Part shown: one piece after another, positions 60,912-64,000 of the stretch
How the letters are laid out: each line of letters opens with the position of its first letter
Numbering within the stretch: position 1 is the first letter of the stretch
Origin: Phycisphaerae bacterium
GTDB lineage: Bacteria; Planctomycetota; Phycisphaerae; UBA1845; PWPN01
Assembly: GCA_018003015.1 (NCBI GenBank)
Contig: JAGNEZ010000027.1
Coordinates: forward strand, 1 to 64,000
Direction of reading: 5' to 3'
Length of the DNA stretch: 64,000 bases
Translations under genes and position numbers: made by a program
The notes under the pieces: model-generated
Told to the model about the DNA's origin: nothing
The model's input: only the letters and a program-made list of their open reading frames with translations
Databases searched by the model: none

Positions 60912-61568
60912 ATGATGAAGGTTCAGCTTGTTCAGAACGTTCTCAAGGCGAATGATGCCGTGGCTGCGGCAAACCGCAGGATGCTCGGGGAGGCCAAGCT
61001 TCTGGCCCTCAACCTCATGAGCTCTCCTGGCAGCGGCAAGACCACCCTGCTGGAGAAGACCATTCCCATGCTAGGTGCTGCGTATCCATCGGCCGTACTG
61101 GTGGGCGATCTTCAGACGACCCGCGACGCCGAACGGCTGAGCAGCATTGCCACCGACGTCGTCCAGATCAATACCGGGACCGGCTGCCATCTGTCGGCCA
61201 CCCAGGTCGCCGAGGCGTTGACGGGCCTGGATCTCGGGCGGCTCGGGTTTCTGTTCGTCGAGAACGTGGGCAACATGGTGTGCCCGGCGGACTTTGACCT
61301 GGGCGAACACCGCAAGGTTGTGCTGCTCAGCGTCCCGGAGGGCGACGACAAGGTCGCCAAGTACTACACGCTCTTCCAGCGGGCAGACATCATCCTGCTC
61401 ACCAAGGTCGAGTTGCTCCGCGTGTTGGATTTCCGGATCGACCGGGTGCAGGATGATCTGGCCAAGCTGAATACCCGGGCGCCGTTCATTCAGCTGTCGG
61501 CGAAGACGGGCCAGGGCATGGACCAGTGGATCACCTGGCTTCACCAGCAGCGGGCTGCGGTGAGATAG
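60912..61568 (+). CDS. hypB: Hydrogenase nickel-inserting GTPase HypB
   Basis: This 218-residue G3E-family GTPase has the P-loop SSPGSGKTTLLEKT, VLVGDLQTTRDAERL, TGTGCHLSATQVAEAL (the nickel/zinc-binding Cys-His), LLFVENVGNMVCPADFDLGEH and LLTKVEL as the NKxD equivalent (TKVE). It lacks the His-rich N-terminal nickel store and the N-terminal CxxCGC motif of some HypB proteins, so nickel must come directly through HypA. It is 4 bases after hypA and closes the run of closely spaced genes. Confidence 0.96.
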   Translation: MMKVQLVQNVLKANDAVAAANRRMLGEAKLLALNLMSSPGSGKTTLLEKTIPMLGAAYPSAVLVGDLQTTRDAERLSSIATDVVQINTGTGCHLSATQVAEALTGLDLGRLGFLFVENVGNMVCPADFDLGEHRKVVLLSVPEGDDKVAKYYTLFQRADIILLTKVELLRVLDFRIDRVQDDLAKLNTRAPFIQLSAKTGQGMDQWITWLHQQRAAVR

Positions 61569-61646
61569 CGGTCGAGATCTCCGGCCAGACAGTCTCGCCC
61601 CAACCGCCGCGTTGACGGCTCGCCGTCCGAGGACTTCGGCTGCAAT

Positions 61647-63392
61647 ATGGATGTCATTCGTTCCCGTCCGGTGCTCGTGATTCTGGCACTCGTCCTGAGT
61701 GGTACGCCTGCGTTTGCCGCGCGAACAAGATCTCAGCCTCGCCCCCAGGTCACGCTGCCCGCGGCTGCGGAGTTCAGGGGGATGTGGGTCACGCGTTTCG
61801 AATGGCCGAGCCCCGACCAAGCCCAGTGCCGAGCCAGGATCGACCAGATCCTGCGCACCCTGGCCCGCAACCACTTCAACGCGGCCATCTTTCAGGTTCG
61901 CGGGCAGGCGGACACTCTCTATCCTTCGCCCGAAGAGCCCTGGTCGCCGATGATGTCGCCGAACGGCGCGGAGCCCGGTTGGGATCCCCTGGCGTACGCC
62001 GTTGAGATTGCTCACCAGCAGGGTCTGGCGTTTCACGCCTACATCAATACCCACACCATTTGGCAGCACGACCGCAAGGAGGCGCCGTTGGTTCCATCGC
62101 ACCTGTTCTACCGGCACGGCGACGCTGCGACACCCGGTTGCCATGATTGGCTGATCCACGACGACCAGGGTCGACCGGTGCAATGGGGCGGCGACAACTA
62201 CGTGTGGCTGGCACCGGGGGTACCTGCCGCCCAAGCCTACATCCGCAGGCAAGTCATGCACGTCGTGCAGCAGTATGACGTCGACGGGGTTCATTTCGAT
62301 CGCATTCGCACGGCCGGCGCGGAGTTCTCCCATGACCCGATCTCCGTCTCTCGCCAGGAACCGGGCAGCGAGGGCAACCCGGCCAACCTCGACTTCGGCG
62401 ACTGGACGCGTGACCAGATCACACGGCTGCTCGGCGACCTCTACGCCCAGATTGTCGAAACGAAGCCACGGCTGATTGTCAGCGCCACCCCAGTGGGCCT
62501 GTACCGCCAGGGCCGCTATCCCAACTACCCGGACGACTTCCACTACGGCTACTCGAAGTGCTACCAGGATGCCCAAGCCTGGATGGTCGCCGGGGCCATG
62601 GACTTGATTGTGCCGCAGATCTACTGGAGCGACGGCGGGAAGCCGCCCGACTTCAGCCAAGTCCTGCCGGACTGGATTGCCCACAGCGGTGGGCGACACG
62701 TCTGCGCAGGCCTGGTCAGTTCGATGATCGACAAGGAGATCATTCACCAGGTTCAGGAGACCCGCAAGCAAGGCGGGACAGGTGAGGTGTTCTTCTCATA
62801 CGGGTCGTTCAACAGGAAGGGCTACTTCCGGCTGTTCAGCCGCCCGGGCGGGCTGTATGCCAGGCAGGCGGCCATGCCCTCCATGCCGTGGAAGGAGAGC
62901 CCTACCGACGGGATCGTCGTGGGTACTCTTCTCGATGCTGTTAGTGCGGAGCCGGTGGTGGACGCCTGGGTGGTCCGGACGGGCAGTGGACATGTCGCCT
63001 TGTCTTCCGGCGATGGTCTGTACTCGTTTCTCAAGGTTCCGCCCGGTACGCACGCGCTGACCATTCGCAAACGAGGTTACGTCGAGCGGTTGGTCGACAA
63101 TGTGGTGGTCAACGCCGGACAGGTCGTGCGGGTCAACGCGGCCATGCTGCGGCAACCTGCCACCCGGCCGGCCGACATGGATGAGCAGGTGGCGGAAAGC
63201 CAACCGGCCGGTCCGCCACAGCCAAGTGATATCCTGGTCGCGGACCACGCCGGTGCGTCGTCCCCCGCTCGAACATCTCACGGCAAGGGCCTGGGCTTCC
63301 TCGCCTGGACTGGCATCCTGCTGCTCGCTGGGAGCATCTCGGCCACCCTGGTGGTGTACTTCCTCCGGCGAACCGGCCGACCCGAGGTCTGA
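61647..63392 (+). CDS. GHL10-type hydrolase with CarboxypepD_reg-like domain and C-terminal helix
   Basis: This 581-residue protein has a signal peptide (VLVILALVLSGTPAFAA). Residues 45-390 are a GHL10/DUF187 TIM barrel: RGMWVTRFEWPSPDQ, NHFNAAIFQVRGQADTLYPS, GWDPLAYAVEIAHQQGLAFHAYIN, VDGVHFDRIRTAG, VSATPVGLY and MDLIVPQIYWSDGGK. Residues 420-490 (GIVVGTLLDAVSAEPVVDAWVV, HALTIRKRGYVERLV) form a carboxypeptidase-regulatory-like beta domain. The C-terminus has one membrane helix (GFLAWTGILLLAGSISATLVVYFL) and RRTGRPEV. GHL10 proteins act on peptidoglycan or other glycans; the substrate is not known. It is 78 bases after hypB. Confidence 0.9.
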   Translation: MDVIRSRPVLVILALVLSGTPAFAARTRSQPRPQVTLPAAAEFRGMWVTRFEWPSPDQAQCRARIDQILRTLARNHFNAAIFQVRGQADTLYPSPEEPWSPMMSPNGAEPGWDPLAYAVEIAHQQGLAFHAYINTHTIWQHDRKEAPLVPSHLFYRHGDAATPGCHDWLIHDDQGRPVQWGGDNYVWLAPGVPAAQAYIRRQVMHVVQQYDVDGVHFDRIRTAGAEFSHDPISVSRQEPGSEGNPANLDFGDWTRDQITRLLGDLYAQIVETKPRLIVSATPVGLYRQGRYPNYPDDFHYGYSKCYQDAQAWMVAGAMDLIVPQIYWSDGGKPPDFSQVLPDWIAHSGGRHVCAGLVSSMIDKEIIHQVQETRKQGGTGEVFFSYGSFNRKGYFRLFSRPGGLYARQAAMPSMPWKESPTDGIVVGTLLDAVSAEPVVDAWVVRTGSGHVALSSGDGLYSFLKVPPGTHALTIRKRGYVERLVDNVVVNAGQVVRVNAAMLRQPATRPADMDEQVAESQPAGPPQPSDILVADHAGASSPARTSHGKGLGFLAWTGILLLAGSISATLVVYFLRRTGRPEV

Positions 63393-63417
63393 CGTCCATC
63401 CGTCCCATCTGCTTAGC

Positions 63418-63873
63418 CTACTGGGCGGCCCCCTTCTTTCGGAAAGCATCCACACTGATCGCCCCGTGGCCGGTCATGGTCAGCAGCAGGGCGGAAGTGA
63501 AGAGGATCACGTTCGCGTGGAACGGTCCCTGGTCGCTATAGAACTTCCCATTCTCGTACAAGGCGATGGTGAAGCTAGCGAGCATGAGGGACATGGCTCC
63601 GGCCGGCCAGCGGCCCAGGGCGCCCAAACCGACCAGGCCGCCCACGATGATCTCCAGGAAGGGCAATGCATAGCCATAGGGAGCTGCGAACCAGACCGGC
63701 AACCAAGCGGGCTTCATGCCCAGGAAGACCGTGCGATAGAACTGGGCAACACCACCCTCCGCGCTGATCTTGTGGACGCCCGCCAGCACAAAGTACAACC
63801 CGAGGGCAAGCCGATTGAGCAAGAGCACCAGGTCCATCAGGCTTTTCTGCGATCCCGCCGCGGCAGCAGACAT
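63418..63873 (-). CDS. DoxX-family membrane protein
   Basis: This 151-residue protein has four membrane helices. The family pattern is seen in LLLNRLALGLYFVLAGVHKI, YALPFLEIIVGGLVGLGALGRWPAGAM, FTIALYENGKF and ANVILFTSALLLTMTGHGAISVDAF. DoxX proteins are quinone-linked or of unknown redox role; the archaeal namesake is part of thiosulfate:quinone oxidoreductase. The start ATG at 63873 has GAGGAGGG upstream. It overlaps no gene but lies 15 bases from the stop of the partial upstream gene, so they are likely co-transcribed. Confidence 0.88.
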   Translation of the reverse strand: MSAAAAGSQKSLMDLVLLLNRLALGLYFVLAGVHKISAEGGVAQFYRTVFLGMKPAWLPVWFAAPYGYALPFLEIIVGGLVGLGALGRWPAGAMSLMLASFTIALYENGKFYSDQGPFHANVILFTSALLLTMTGHGAISVDAFRKKGAAQ

Positions 63874-63888
63874 AAAGAGTACCCTCCT

Positions 63889-64000
63889 CTACTTCGCTCG
63901 GTAGGCCTTGCGAATCACGGGAGGATCGACCGGCTGTGATTTTTCGCCACCCATCATCGGGCTGTTGACCGTCTTGACACTCTTGATCTTGTCAACCGTG
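63889..64000 (-). CDS. Partial gene, C-terminal end only
   Basis: The frame runs into the window edge and ends at 63889. It encodes TVDKIKSVKTVNSPMMGG and PVDPPVIRKAYRAK. I do not recognise the family. It is directly upstream of and on the same strand as the DoxX gene. Confidence 0.5.
   Translation of the reverse strand, partial: TVDKIKSVKTVNSPMMGGEKSQPVDPPVIRKAYRAK

Noticed and set aside
61071-62771. A 566-residue minus-strand frame across hypB and the GHL10 gene
   Set aside because: It is antisense to two confidently assigned genes and spans their boundary, so it cannot be a normal protein gene.

Overview
The window looks like part of a GC-rich planctomycete chromosome, most likely Phycisphaerae-like. 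The protein families support this: a PEP-CTERM protein, two secreted proteins with planctomycete dockerin-like EF-hand tails, a pseudopilin with a C-terminal ADGHVE motif, Tat-exported Gfo/Idh/MocA proteins, a CGYNLTGN zinc-ribbon membrane protein and many secreted carbohydrate-active or beta-propeller proteins. This assignment rests on family resemblance; no rRNA is present.

Left part (1-24,640) is accessory and decaying. Intact genes encode two DUF2092-type paralogues, a serine hydrolase, GH16, two Gfo/Idh/MocA oxidoreductases, a six-hairpin glycosidase-like protein, an 806-residue dockerin-tailed protein, a PEP-CTERM protein, a five-bladed-propeller hydrolase-like protein and two tandem Kelch proteins. 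Between them lie truncated or frameshifted remnants of GH63, a NodT-type efflux protein, ribokinase, a UbiA/MenA prenyltransferase, a pseudopilin, a second propeller hydrolase and a tyrosine recombinase. The recombinase fragment abuts the 3' end of a tRNA-Ala(CGC).

Middle part (24,700-53,060) is denser and mostly intact: a secreted unknown, an SDR, YjbQ, GuaA divergent from AccD, an Hpt protein, a family-4 uracil-DNA glycosylase, a NeuA-NeuB fusion overlapping NeuC, an HDOD protein, a GT2 polysaccharide synthase followed by a large six-hairpin glycosidase-like protein, a pseudopilin, SpoIID/LytB, a GT-C-like membrane protein, a giant AsmA-like protein, an ACT protein and an acyl-CoA ligase.

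Right part (53,220-64,000) carries a tightly packed same-strand run: TPR-SPOR lipoprotein, flippase, then hypF-hypC-hypD-hypE-hypA-hypB. This is a complete [NiFe]-hydrogenase maturation set with no hydrogenase structural gene in the window. It is followed by a GHL10 hydrolase, a DoxX protein and a partial gene.

The most unusual system is the two-gene nonulosonic-acid module (32,854-36,008). One polypeptide carries both CMP-sugar activation and sugar-acid condensation, and its stop overlaps the start of the epimerase gene. Nearby GT2, GT-C and flippase genes suggest a role in cell-surface glycans, but that link is inferred.
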